A stretch of DNA of 64,000 bases, taken from NCBI RefSeq assembly GCF_000735135.1, contig NZ_JPLZ01000002.1:160317-224316 (forward strand), in the 5' to 3' direction. The stretch is from Chryseobacterium sp. FH1 (lineage in GTDB: Bacteria > Bacteroidota > Bacteroidia > Flavobacteriales > Weeksellaceae). Below, in pieces: positions 17,553-25,710 of this stretch (positions are counted from its first letter, which is position 1; each line of letters starts with the position of its first letter). The notes under the pieces were generated by a model. That model saw only the letters and a program-made list of their open reading frames with translations, did not search any database and was not told where the DNA came from. The position numbers and the translations under genes were made by a program.

Positions 17553-19955
17553 ATGACAGAATTTGAAAATATCAGTTTTGAGGAAATTCTAGACGAAGGT
17601 TTCGGAATCGTGGCAGAAGAAATCAATCTGGACGAGCTCGGCAATCAAGATGCTGACAAAACCCAAACTGTTTTCCCAATTCTCCCTGTGAGAAATATGG
17701 TAATGTTCCCAAAAGTCATTACGCCAATCACGGCTGGAAGGGAAAAATCCAAAAAACTTTTGGAAGATGCTCAAAGAGAAAATAAACTCGTGGGAATCAT
17801 TAGCCAAAAAAATCCTAACGAAGAAAACCCGACCGAGCAAGACCTCTACTCTGTTGGGACTTTGGCAAAGATTCTTAAAATCATCACCCTTCCAGAAGGT
17901 AACATCACAGCGATCACGAGAGGTGTTCAGAGATTCAAAGTGAAAAAATTTGTTTCCAATGAGCCATATTTTTTGGCAGAAATTACCAAACAAAAAGATA
18001 CACAACCCAAAGATAAAGAGGAATTTTCCGCATTGATGGACAACATCAAAGATCTTGCAGAAAAGATCATCAACATCGACCCAAACATTCCGAACGCGGC
18101 GCAATTTGCGCTTAAAAACATTGATGGTCAAGAAGATCTGTTGAATTTTGTTTCCGCAAATGGAAATTTTTCTTCAGACAAAAAACAAAGATTGCTGGAC
18201 GAAAAAACATTGATCGGACGTGCAAAAAACTTGTACGAATTGATGCACGACGATTTCCGTCATTTGGAACTGAAAAGTCAAATTCATCAGAAAACCAGCA
18301 AGGATCTGGACAAGCAACAGAGAGAATATTTTCTGAATCAGCAAATCCGAACCATCCAGGAAGAATTGGGTGGAGGCGCAGAATCTGATGCAGACGAGTT
18401 CAGAAAAAAAGCATCCAAATTAAAATGGAATGACGAGGTTGAAAAACACTTCGAAAAAGAATTACAAAGACTTTCCAGACAGCATTCCAGCTCGCCGGAT
18501 TACAATGTTCAGCGTAATTATCTAGACTTTTTCACTGATTTGCCTTGGGAACATTATTCCAAAGACGCCTTCGATTTGAATAAAGCAGAAAAGCTTTTGG
18601 ATAAAGAACATTTCGGATTAGAAGATATTAAGAAAAGAATTTTGGAACACATCGCTGTTCTAAAATTGAAAAATGATATGAAGTCGCCAATCCTTTGTTT
18701 GGTTGGTCCTCCAGGTGTTGGGAAAACCTCGCTTGGAAAATCGGTTGCTGATGCACTTGGCAGAAAATATGTGCGTGTTTCTCTTGGTGGATTGCACGAC
18801 GAAAGCGAGATCCGCGGACACAGAAAAACCTACATTGGTGCGATGGCGGGAAGAATTCTTCAGTCTATTAAAAAATCGGGAACATCAAATCCTGTAATTG
18901 TGTTGGATGAGATCGATAAAATTGGACAAGGAATCCACGGCGATCCAAGTTCAGCTTTGCTGGAAGTTCTTGATCCTGAGCAGAATAATAATTTCTATGA
19001 TAATTTCTTAGAACTCGGTTACGATCTTTCGAAAGTGATGTTCATTGCAACAGCCAATTCGCTATCTTCGGTTCAGCGTCCGCTTTTGGACAGAATGGAG
19101 ATCATCAGCATTGCAGGCTACACTTTAGAAGAAAAGATTGAAATCGCAAAACGACATTTGGTCAAAAAACAATTGCTCGAAAATGGTCTGGATGCGAAAC
19201 ACCTTAGACTTGGAAACTCTGAATTAAGACACATCATAGACGCTCATACTTCTGAAAGTGGCGTGAGAACTTTGGAGAAAAAAATTGCAGGAATTGCCCG
19301 TTGGGTAGCGCTCCAAATCGCGATGGAGAAAGAATTTGACCCGAAAATTTCTGTTGATAAAGTTGATGAGATCCTTGGTGTTCCAAGACCTAAAACTTTG
19401 GCAGAAATCACAGATGTTCCCGGCGTAGTAACAGGTTTGGCCTGGACAAGTGTTGGTGGCGATATTCTCTTTATTGAAAGTATTCTATCGAAAGGAAAAG
19501 GTGCTTTGACAATGACAGGAAACCTTGGAAATGTGATGAAGGAATCTGCGACCATCGCTTTGGAATTCATCAAAGCGCATTACGAGCAATTGGGGATTTC
19601 TGAAGAAGATATCGAGAAAAAAAACATCCACGTCCACGTCCCGGAAGGCGCCACACCGAAAGATGGACCATCTGCCGGAATTGCAATGCTGACCTCGATG
19701 GTTTCAAGCTATAAAAACAAAAAAGTGAAACCGCATTTGGCAATGACAGGCGAGATTACCTTAAGAGGAAAGGTTCTTCCTGTTGGTGGAATCAAAGAAA
19801 AATTACTTGCTGCAACCAGAGCCGGAATCAAAGAAGTCATTCTTTGCGAAGCGAACAAAAAAGATGTGGAGGAAATTAAAAAAGATTATCTTAAACATCT
19901 GAAAGTCAATTATGTGAATAATATGAGCGAAGTAGTTGAGATTGCTTTGAAGTAA
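17553..19955 (+). CDS. lon: ATP-dependent protease Lon
   Basis: An 800-residue AAA+ serine protease of the bacterial LonA type. The N-terminal substrate-binding domain starts at about residue 40 (FPILPVRNMVMFP). Walker A is GPPGVGKTS near residue 385 and Walker B is VIVLDEIDKIG. The protease domain carries catalytic Ser707 in KDGPSAGIAM and the Lys of GGIKEKLLAA. It degrades misfolded and regulatory proteins in the cytoplasm. The N-terminal 35 residues are acidic and variable. A palindrome overlapping the leader suggests stress control. A terminator follows. Confidence 0.97.
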   Translation: MTEFENISFEEILDEGFGIVAEEINLDELGNQDADKTQTVFPILPVRNMVMFPKVITPITAGREKSKKLLEDAQRENKLVGIISQKNPNEENPTEQDLYSVGTLAKILKIITLPEGNITAITRGVQRFKVKKFVSNEPYFLAEITKQKDTQPKDKEEFSALMDNIKDLAEKIINIDPNIPNAAQFALKNIDGQEDLLNFVSANGNFSSDKKQRLLDEKTLIGRAKNLYELMHDDFRHLELKSQIHQKTSKDLDKQQREYFLNQQIRTIQEELGGGAESDADEFRKKASKLKWNDEVEKHFEKELQRLSRQHSSSPDYNVQRNYLDFFTDLPWEHYSKDAFDLNKAEKLLDKEHFGLEDIKKRILEHIAVLKLKNDMKSPILCLVGPPGVGKTSLGKSVADALGRKYVRVSLGGLHDESEIRGHRKTYIGAMAGRILQSIKKSGTSNPVIVLDEIDKIGQGIHGDPSSALLEVLDPEQNNNFYDNFLELGYDLSKVMFIATANSLSSVQRPLLDRMEIISIAGYTLEEKIEIAKRHLVKKQLLENGLDAKHLRLGNSELRHIIDAHTSESGVRTLEKKIAGIARWVALQIAMEKEFDPKISVDKVDEILGVPRPKTLAEITDVPGVVTGLAWTSVGGDILFIESILSKGKGALTMTGNLGNVMKESATIALEFIKAHYEQLGISEEDIEKKNIHVHVPEGATPKDGPSAGIAMLTSMVSSYKNKKVKPHLAMTGEITLRGKVLPVGGIKEKLLAATRAGIKEVILCEANKKDVEEIKKDYLKHLKVNYVNNMSEVVEIALK

Positions 19956-19984
19956 GTATAATTAAGATAATGCTCAAAATAAAC

Positions 19985-20020
19985 ATCCGTTCGGGAAATT
20001 TCTCGGACGGATTTTTATTT
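19985..20020 (+). terminator. Rho-independent terminator after lon
   Basis: ATCCGTTCG (19985-19993) and CGGACGGAT (20004-20012) form a 9-bp stem with one G-U pair, followed by a T-rich tract. Confidence 0.75.
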
Positions 20021-20068
20021 TAGACTTCAATTCATATTTTTATTAAATTCGTTGATTATAACCATTTT

Positions 20069-21811
20069 ATGAAAAAAAATTACTCTGGATTTTTATTTTG
20101 TTTATTTGCTTTAAACCTTTTTAATGCTCAGGAAATACTTCCAAAAGGTTTAACAGTTGAAGAAAAGCTTCTTCTTCCTCATTATAAATTTTCTGAAGGC
20201 AGAAGAACGCCTGCTCCCGCAACGCCTGTCAGAACTGCAGCGCAATGGGAAGAAGTGGAATATCTGGTGATCCGATGGACTTCATAATACCAGAATGTTC
20301 AAAGACAAATCGTGCAGGCGGCAGTGAAAGAATGTAAAGTTTTGATTGCGACCACTTCCGAAGCTTCCGTTCGTACCTACTTGACAAATAACGGTGTTGA
20401 TTTAACGAATGTTAGATTTTTAAACGCCAACACAAACAGTATCTGGATTCGGGATTATGCTGCCAATACAGTTTATTCTAATGATGTTGGGGAACGCGCT
20501 TTGGTAGATTGGATTTATAATCGTCCACGTCCGTTGGACAATACTTTGCCAACAAGTCACGCCGCCTACGCTGGTGTTCAGCTTTATGTGACGGATACTT
20601 CGCCGAATGATTTGGTAAACACCGGAGGAAATTTTATGTCAGACGGAATGGGAAATGCTTTTGCTTCAAAACTGATTCTTGATGAAAATAAAGCAGGAAA
20701 TTCCTACAACGTCAGTGCAAAAACTGAAGCACAAGTTGACAAAATTCTCAAAGATTATATGGGAATCAATTCTTATCGTAAAATGACTGTTTTGCCTTAC
20801 GACGAGATTCACCACATCGATATGCACATGAAACTTTTGGATGAAGAGACGATTCTAGTAAGCCAATATCCAGAAGGTATTGCGGATGGGCCTCAAATCA
20901 AACAAAACATCGATTATATTAAGAATACATTCAAAACACCGTTTGGAAATGATTATGACATCAAATGGATTCCTGCTCCGGCAAGCACAACTGGTGCTTA
21001 TCCTAATACTGGTGGTGCTTACAGAACTTACACCAATGCTGTCATCATCAACAAAACTATTTTGGTTCCAACTTATCGTCCGGAAGTTGACGAGCCTGCT
21101 CTTAATCTTTATAAACAACTAATGCCAGGCTACACAGTTGTAGGAATTGACGTAGATAATGCGGGCGAGGATTTGATCAGCTTGAGTGGCGCCATTCATT
21201 GTATTACGCATACGATTGGTGTGGCTGACCCGCTTTGGATTACACATTCCAAACTCAAGAATGCTACCAGTTTTACAGTTCCAATCGAAGCACAGATCAA
21301 ACATAATTCTGGGATTTTCACAGCCAAAGTTTTTTGGAGAGAATCTGGCGATATTGGTTTTCAGGAAACAAGTATGACGAATTCTGGTGATAATAAATGG
21401 GTTGCAAATCTTTCGTTACCGTCAACTTCAAAGCAAATCGATTATTACATTTGGGCTCAGGCCAACTCTGGAAAATCTATTGCAAGACCGATTGTAGCGC
21501 CTGATGGCTTTTGGACTTTTGATGTTTCTGCACTTTCCGTGGACGAATTAGCATTTAAAAATATAGAAGGGCCTTTCCCTAATCCAGCTGAGAATAAGGT
21601 TCAGTTCAATCTTAAAAATATTTCAGGAGACATTAATATTTCAATTCATAATGTTATAGGACATAAATTATCAGAACAAAAAATCAATAGCACAAATGGA
21701 ATAATTTCACTTGATTTGAATCCAAAATGGAGTGGTGTTCTATTAATTTCATTTGAGGGAAAATTTGGAAAAGTGACCAAGAAATTAATAAAAAAATCAG
21801 ACTTGAATTAA
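20069..21811 (+). pseudogene. Secreted PPAD/agmatine-deiminase family protein with T9SS sorting domain, interrupted by an in-frame TAA
   Basis: The frame from 20069 encodes a signal peptide (FALNLFNAQ) and the start of a PF04371-type deiminase. It meets TAA at 20285-20287 (codon 73, after RWTS) and continues in the same frame (YQNVQRQIVQAAVKEC) to 21811. The downstream part keeps all guanidino-modifying active-site landmarks: WIRDYA, GGNFMSDG, IHHIDMH, and the nucleophile Cys378 in AIHCITHT. The C-terminal 80 residues (FPNPAENK...) are a type-A T9SS sorting domain, as in secreted Porphyromonas peptidylarginine deiminase. A single base change such as TCA to TAA explains the stop. Internal restart at GTG 20312 would lack the signal peptide and could not be exported, so I call it a pseudogene, unless the stop is a sequencing error. 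Confidence 0.8.
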
Positions 21812-21862
21812 TACTTTGATTTAATAACATAATATTTTTGTCATCAGATAAAATTAGCAATT

Positions 21863-22072
21863 ATGGGAATTACTGCGCTATTTTTAATTTTACTAATTGT
21901 CCTGATATTCTTGGTTTCAAACATTCCCAGACTTTCATTAGGCAAAAAAATACTGATTGTGATTTCTGTCCTGCTGCTGTGTTTTGCCATATTAGCTTTA
22001 CTTTTCGCAACACAGTTTGATGGTGGCAGAAGACCATTATTAGAGAATGAAGCAATCGAAAGAGATAAGTAA
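21863..22072 (+). CDS. Small two-helix membrane protein
   Basis: A 69-residue protein with two hydrophobic helices (about residues 3-21 and 28-48) joined by a short basic turn (PRLSLGKK), then a polar tail ending ENEAIERDK. It lies 18 bp upstream of the DoxX-family gene on the same strand, so the pair is probably cotranscribed. I recognise no family. Size and layout match many flavobacterial small membrane proteins without a known role. Confidence 0.6.
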   Translation: MGITALFLILLIVLIFLVSNIPRLSLGKKILIVISVLLLCFAILALLFATQFDGGRRPLLENEAIERDK

Positions 22073-22090
22073 CAATTAAAATTATATACT

Positions 22091-22462
22091 ATGAATTACG
22101 TTAAGTTTATCGTGTGTCTCCTTTTCGGATTAATGTTTATTAATGCCGGACTGGACAAGTTCTTTCATTATATGCCAATGCCGGAACTAACTGAATCTAT
22201 GAAAAAATCATTCGCTGCTTTTGAAGAATTGAGTTGGATAATGCCATTGGTTGGTGCAGTGGAAATAATTGGAGGCGCTTTATTTATCTTTCCAAAAACG
22301 AGAGCTTTGGGCGCTATTGTAATTTTACCAATCATGGTAGGGATTGTACTTCACAATTTCACCAAAGCACCAGAAGGAATTGTAATTGCAGTGGTTTTCG
22401 TCGCAATTAATCTCTGGATTTTAATTGATAACCGCAAAAAATATGAAGCTTTGATTAGTTAA
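22091..22462 (+). CDS. DoxX family membrane protein
   Basis: A 123-residue protein with four hydrophobic segments. The first helix contains MFINAGLDKFFHY, matching the DoxX/DoxD-like family pattern, and VEIIGGALFIF lies in helix 2. DoxX-like proteins are small quinone- or redox-associated membrane proteins of mostly unknown role. A 32-bp palindromic terminator follows at once. The upstream small membrane protein is the likely operon partner. Confidence 0.82.
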   Translation: MNYVKFIVCLLFGLMFINAGLDKFFHYMPMPELTESMKKSFAAFEELSWIMPLVGAVEIIGGALFIFPKTRALGAIVILPIMVGIVLHNFTKAPEGIVIAVVFVAINLWILIDNRKKYEALIS

Positions 22463-22465
22463 AAG

Positions 22466-22497
22466 AATAAAGGAAATCAAATTTGATTTCCTTTATT
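22466..22497. terminator. Perfect 32-bp palindromic bidirectional terminator
   Basis: AATAAAGGAAATCAAA (22466-22481) is followed directly by its exact reverse complement (22482-22497), between convergent genes. The AAATTT centre would open as the loop. Confidence 0.7.
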
Positions 22498-22499
22498 AA

Positions 22500-23294
22500 C
22501 TATAATGAGTTGATTGCTTTGAGAATCCTATCCCTATCAACAACCATTGCTTGGATATGTTCTCCAGAAAATTCGATGAATTGTTTTGGTTCCGATGCGT
22601 TGTCATAAACCAATTGTCCCTGCTCAAAAGGAATCGTCGAGTCACCTTTGCTGTAGATGAACAATTTCGGAAGGTCTCTAAGTGCTTTCACATCTTCTTT
22701 TGCTGAGTAAGGTGAAATTAGCATACTAGAAATCATTTCTTTGTACTGAGGCGCAAAATGAATCGCAATATCCGTGAACGAAGACATTCCGCCATCGATG
22801 ATCAAACCTGAGATTTTAGACTGATTCTCCTTAGCCAAATGTGTTGCAATCTGAGAACCTAAAGAAGCGCCGTAAAGATAGATTTTCGTATCCCGGATAT
22901 CTTTTCTGCGTAGTAAATAATTGAACATTTTTTGCCCGTCTTCTGCCACATTTAAGTGGGTTGGTTTTCCAGTGGATTTTCCATAACCTCGGAAATCGAT
23001 CATTACAACTTGAAGCCCATTTTCAACCAATGGTTTTGTGATGTACTGATAAGTTGTAATGTTTCCCCCAGCGCCGTGAAAAAAGAAAACTGTTTTCTTG
23101 ATAGACTTCGATTCAGGTTTCAAAACGACTGCTGTGATGGTGTCACTATCGATAGGAAAACTAATTTTCTCAATGTTTTTAAATTCCAAAGGTTTCATTT
23201 CTTTGTTCGGCTGGTAGAATTTGTCATCCATCTGAGCTTTGGAGAAAATAGATAGTAAAATGAGGAACAAAGAGAAGAATAATGATGTTTTCAT
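22500..23294 (-). CDS. Secreted alpha/beta hydrolase
   Basis: A 264-residue protein with a signal peptide (ILLSIFSKAQ) and an alpha/beta-hydrolase fold: oxyanion region FFFHGAGGN near residue 70, nucleophile elbow YGASLGSQIA near 145, an Asp in YSKGDSTIPF and the catalytic His in SGEHIQA. It resembles the ABHD/BAAT-like lipid or ester hydrolases described as 'alpha/beta fold hydrolase', probably acting in the periplasm. It is monocistronic. A candidate LytTR-type operator and a TAAATTTG box lie upstream. Confidence 0.82.
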   Translation of the reverse strand: MKTSLFFSLFLILLSIFSKAQMDDKFYQPNKEMKPLEFKNIEKISFPIDSDTITAVVLKPESKSIKKTVFFFHGAGGNITTYQYITKPLVENGLQVVMIDFRGYGKSTGKPTHLNVAEDGQKMFNYLLRRKDIRDTKIYLYGASLGSQIATHLAKENQSKISGLIIDGGMSSFTDIAIHFAPQYKEMISSMLISPYSAKEDVKALRDLPKLFIYSKGDSTIPFEQGQLVYDNASEPKQFIEFSGEHIQAMVVDRDRILKAINSL

Positions 23295-23317
23295 AAGTTT
23301 GATTTTTAATTATGATT

Positions 23318-23388
23318 CAAATTTAGAACGCCAAATCTTCATTATGAAAAACATTAGACCGAATGGTAATTATTGTCGACCAAACCGT
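23318..23388 (-). promoter_or_regulatory. Promoter with candidate LytTR-type direct repeats
   Basis: On the minus strand ACGGTTTGG (23388-23380) and ACCATTCGG (23367-23359) are 9-mers in direct orientation separated by 12 bp. Each matches 8 of 9 positions of the LytTR consensus [TA][AC][CA]GTTN[AG][TG]. About 33 bp further down lies TAAATTTG (23325-23318), a perfect -7 box for the hydrolase gene. Confidence 0.4.
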
Positions 23389-23410
23389 CAATTCTCAGGA
23401 TTAAACAAAA

Positions 23411-23436
23411 AAAGAGACTTATAAATAAGCCTCTTT
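23411..23436 (-). terminator. Terminator after the psd operon
   Basis: On the minus strand AAAGAGGCTTAT and ATAAGTCTCTTT pair over 12 bp with one G-U wobble, followed by T-rich sequence. It lies 24 bp beyond the psd stop codon. Confidence 0.65.
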
Positions 23437-23459
23437 AAAATTTTATATTAATGTAAAAA

Positions 23460-24113
23460 TTAATCTCTCATTCTTGCAATGACATCAATCCCTCCTTTTG
23501 TCTTGTCGCCGATTTTGCAAAGGATTTCTGTGTCCAGCGGTAGGAAAACATCCATTCTGGAACCGAACTTAATAAATCCAAATTCGTGACCAGCTTTCGC
23601 TTCGTCCTGAACATTACAATAGAAAACAATCCTTCTTGCCACATAACCTGCAATTTGACGGAAAACCACTTGATGATTCGTCAAACTTTTCACAGCAACC
23701 GTCGTTCTTTCGTTTTCAGTTGAAGATTTCTCGTGCCAAGCCACCAAATATTTTCCTGGATGGTATTTTTTATAAATCACATCGCCACTTACAGGATAAC
23801 GGCAAATATGAACATTAAGCGGTGACATAAATATCGAAACCTGAATACATTTGTCTTTGATGAATTCATCCTCAACGACTTCCTTTATCATTACCACTTT
23901 TCCGTCAACCGGCGCAACCACATTTTCTGTATGATCCAAAATTGCTCTCGTAGGAACGCGGAAAAACCAGAAAACCAATCCCAACATTATCAACAATGGA
24001 ATCAGGATTACCAATGCCCACATATGCAGATAATAAATTGAAATCGTGCCAATAAACGCAATGAAAAGTATTGCGACAACCAAGGTTCCTTTTGATTCTT
24101 TATGTAATTTCAT
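23460..24113 (-). CDS. psd: Phosphatidylserine decarboxylase proenzyme
   Basis: A 217-residue short-form phosphatidylserine decarboxylase, which makes phosphatidylethanolamine at the inner membrane. Two N-terminal hydrophobic helices (about residues 12-55) precede the soluble domain. The self-cleavage site that creates the pyruvoyl group is the Gly-Ser of IKFGSRMDVF, followed by LPLDTE. The HICRYPVSG stretch is also family-typical. It is the last gene of a run with cdsA 6 bp upstream, which supplies CDP-diacylglycerol for phospholipids. A terminator follows. Confidence 0.93.
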   Translation of the reverse strand: MKLHKESKGTLVVAILFIAFIGTISIYYLHMWALVILIPLLIMLGLVFWFFRVPTRAILDHTENVVAPVDGKVVMIKEVVEDEFIKDKCIQVSIFMSPLNVHICRYPVSGDVIYKKYHPGKYLVAWHEKSSTENERTTVAVKSLTNHQVVFRQIAGYVARRIVFYCNVQDEAKAGHEFGFIKFGSRMDVFLPLDTEILCKIGDKTKGGIDVIARMRD

Positions 24114-24119
24114 AGTTTC

Positions 24120-24995
24120 TTATACTAGTTTTTCTAAAATAAAATATAAATAAACAACCGGCACGCAGATGATAAAACTGTCCAGTCTATCCAAAACGCC
24201 ACCGTGACCCGGAATGATATTTCCACTGTCTTTAACTGCAAAACTACGTTTTAACTGACTTTCTACCAAATCTCCCAACGGAGCGAAGACTGAAACCAGG
24301 AATCCAACCATCATCCAGTTGCCTCTGAGCTCTGGAAAGTATTGCTCTACGAAGAATCCCAAAATCAATGTGAGAACTACACCTCCTGCAAATCCTTCCC
24401 AGGTTTTCTTCGGAGAAATCCTCGGTGCCATCTTGTGTTTTCCAAAGAATTTCCCTGTGAGATAGGCAAAAGTATCACTGCTCCAAATCAAAACGAAAAG
24501 CATAAAAATCTCCAAAGTGAAAGTTTTGCTTGGGTCCAGCGTGCTGAATTTCGGTAAGCCTAATGAAAATGCAAAAGGTAAAGTGACGTAAACGACCGTG
24601 AAAATAAGTTTTCCATTTTCGAAGTAAAGTTCTCGCGAATATTTGAAAAGGGTGACCACAGCAATCGGAATCAAGGCCAAAGCCAATATCTCGCTGAAAT
24701 TAAAGTCAAAGAAAAAACCGTGGTAAAAAAATCGTTTTGTAAATCGGTAATAGATAATGGCGGCGATCGGGAAAACCAGCCATTTGTAAATGCTGTTGTC
24801 AAACTTCATTAGCCTGATACATTCGTACAATCCGACAACAAGGAACAATGTAATCAATCCGTAAAAAAGATACTGCTGTTGTACTTGTGGCAGGAAACTG
24901 CTAAAGAGATTTTCGCCAAGTGGCGTGGTGCAAATAGCAATTACGAGAACATAAATGACTCCGGAAATTGTACGCTGAATGAAATTTTTATCCAA
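24120..24995 (-). CDS. cdsA: Phosphatidate cytidylyltransferase
   Basis: A 291-residue polytopic enzyme that makes CDP-diacylglycerol from CTP and phosphatidate. The CDS signature is complete near the C-terminus: SQLKRSFAVKD followed by PGHGGVLDRLDS. APRISPKKTWEG upstream is also family-typical. About eight membrane helices cover the first 190 residues. It is 6 bp from psd and 9 bp from the LUD gene, giving a phospholipid synthesis cluster joined to ftsH. Confidence 0.95.
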   Translation of the reverse strand: MDKNFIQRTISGVIYVLVIAICTTPLGENLFSSFLPQVQQQYLFYGLITLFLVVGLYECIRLMKFDNSIYKWLVFPIAAIIYYRFTKRFFYHGFFFDFNFSEILALALIPIAVVTLFKYSRELYFENGKLIFTVVYVTLPFAFSLGLPKFSTLDPSKTFTLEIFMLFVLIWSSDTFAYLTGKFFGKHKMAPRISPKKTWEGFAGGVVLTLILGFFVEQYFPELRGNWMMVGFLVSVFAPLGDLVESQLKRSFAVKDSGNIIPGHGGVLDRLDSFIICVPVVYLYFILEKLV

Positions 24996-25004
24996 AACTG
25001 AAAT

Positions 25005-25583
25005 TTAATCTTCCAGCAAAAGTAAGAAAAGTTTGGTATTATCCTTATTAGGTGTGTCTAATTTGGATTGACTTCCACTGATTGAGGTCAGATTTTTAAG
25101 ATTTCCGGCACGTTTTACTTTCATCATCGCCTCGTTCAGATTATTGGCAATCTGAGAAACATTGGCCATAATGATGATCTTACTCGGTAATCTTGAAGAA
25201 TGGTAATGAAGAATATTGTTGTGAGAAAGCATAATTCTGCCATCAAAAGCGATCAGATATTCGCAAGTGATAAAAGCAGCGTCGTTTTGTTCCGTTAATT
25301 CTGGTGTATATGTCGTTTTGATGACATCCAAGAAGTTTCGAAGATCCTGGTCCCAACAGAACACGTCTTTCACCTGCTCAATCTTAATAATCTGATTGAG
25401 CGTCTGCAAAGCCTCAGACTCATCTGCGCAATAATTAAAAAATCCCCCAGAATGCGTGAATAGCTGCGCAAATTTATAATCCAAATCTGCATCACGAAGT
25501 TGATCCGCCAGTTTGGTAACATCTGGTTGCTCTTCTTCGGGCTGATTCATTATTTTATTAACGAGTTTTTTGAACAGACTCAA
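25005..25583 (-). CDS. LUD (LutC/YkgG-like) domain protein
   Basis: A 192-residue protein whose C-terminal two thirds resemble the LUD domain of LutC/YkgG, with CEYLIAFDGRIMLSHNN and LPSKIIIMANVSQI segments. LutC is part of lactate utilisation in Bacillus, but lutA and lutB are absent here. The gene lies between ftsH and cdsA on the same strand, an arrangement I recall from other flavobacteria, so its job may relate to membrane housekeeping. Function unknown. Confidence 0.7.
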   Translation of the reverse strand: MSLFKKLVNKIMNQPEEEQPDVTKLADQLRDADLDYKFAQLFTHSGGFFNYCADESEALQTLNQIIKIEQVKDVFCWDQDLRNFLDVIKTTYTPELTEQNDAAFITCEYLIAFDGRIMLSHNNILHYHSSRLPSKIIIMANVSQIANNLNEAMMKVKRAGNLKNLTSISGSQSKLDTPNKDNTKLFLLLLED

Positions 25584-25657
25584 TTTTTCTATGCTTTAAT
25601 TAATACAAATGTAAAAAAATAATTATAATCGGCTAAAAACCAAAACTTTATTTTAAC

Positions 25658-25687
25658 AAAAAATCCTAATCAAGTTAGGATTTTTTG
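25658..25687 (-). terminator. Hairpin downstream of ftsH
   Basis: AAAAAATCCTAA (25658-25669) and TTAGGATTTTTT (25675-25686) are perfect 12-bp arms with a 5-nt loop and T tracts on both strands. It separates ftsH from the LUD-cdsA-psd genes, which may then have an extra promoter or depend on readthrough. Confidence 0.75.
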
Positions 25688-25710
25688 TAGTTTATGATGC
25701 TTTGAGTATT

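Noticed and set aside
20312..21811. Independent gene starting at the internal GTG
   Set aside because: It lacks the signal peptide required for its own T9SS sorting domain; the upstream 72 codons continue the same family in the same frame.
22466..22497. 32-bp palindrome as a possible operator
   Set aside because: It sits between two gene ends that converge, where a bidirectional terminator is expected.
23239..23424. 61-codon plus-strand frame in the gap before psd
   Set aside because: It overlaps the alpha/beta hydrolase start and the operator/terminator region and has no protein-like pattern.
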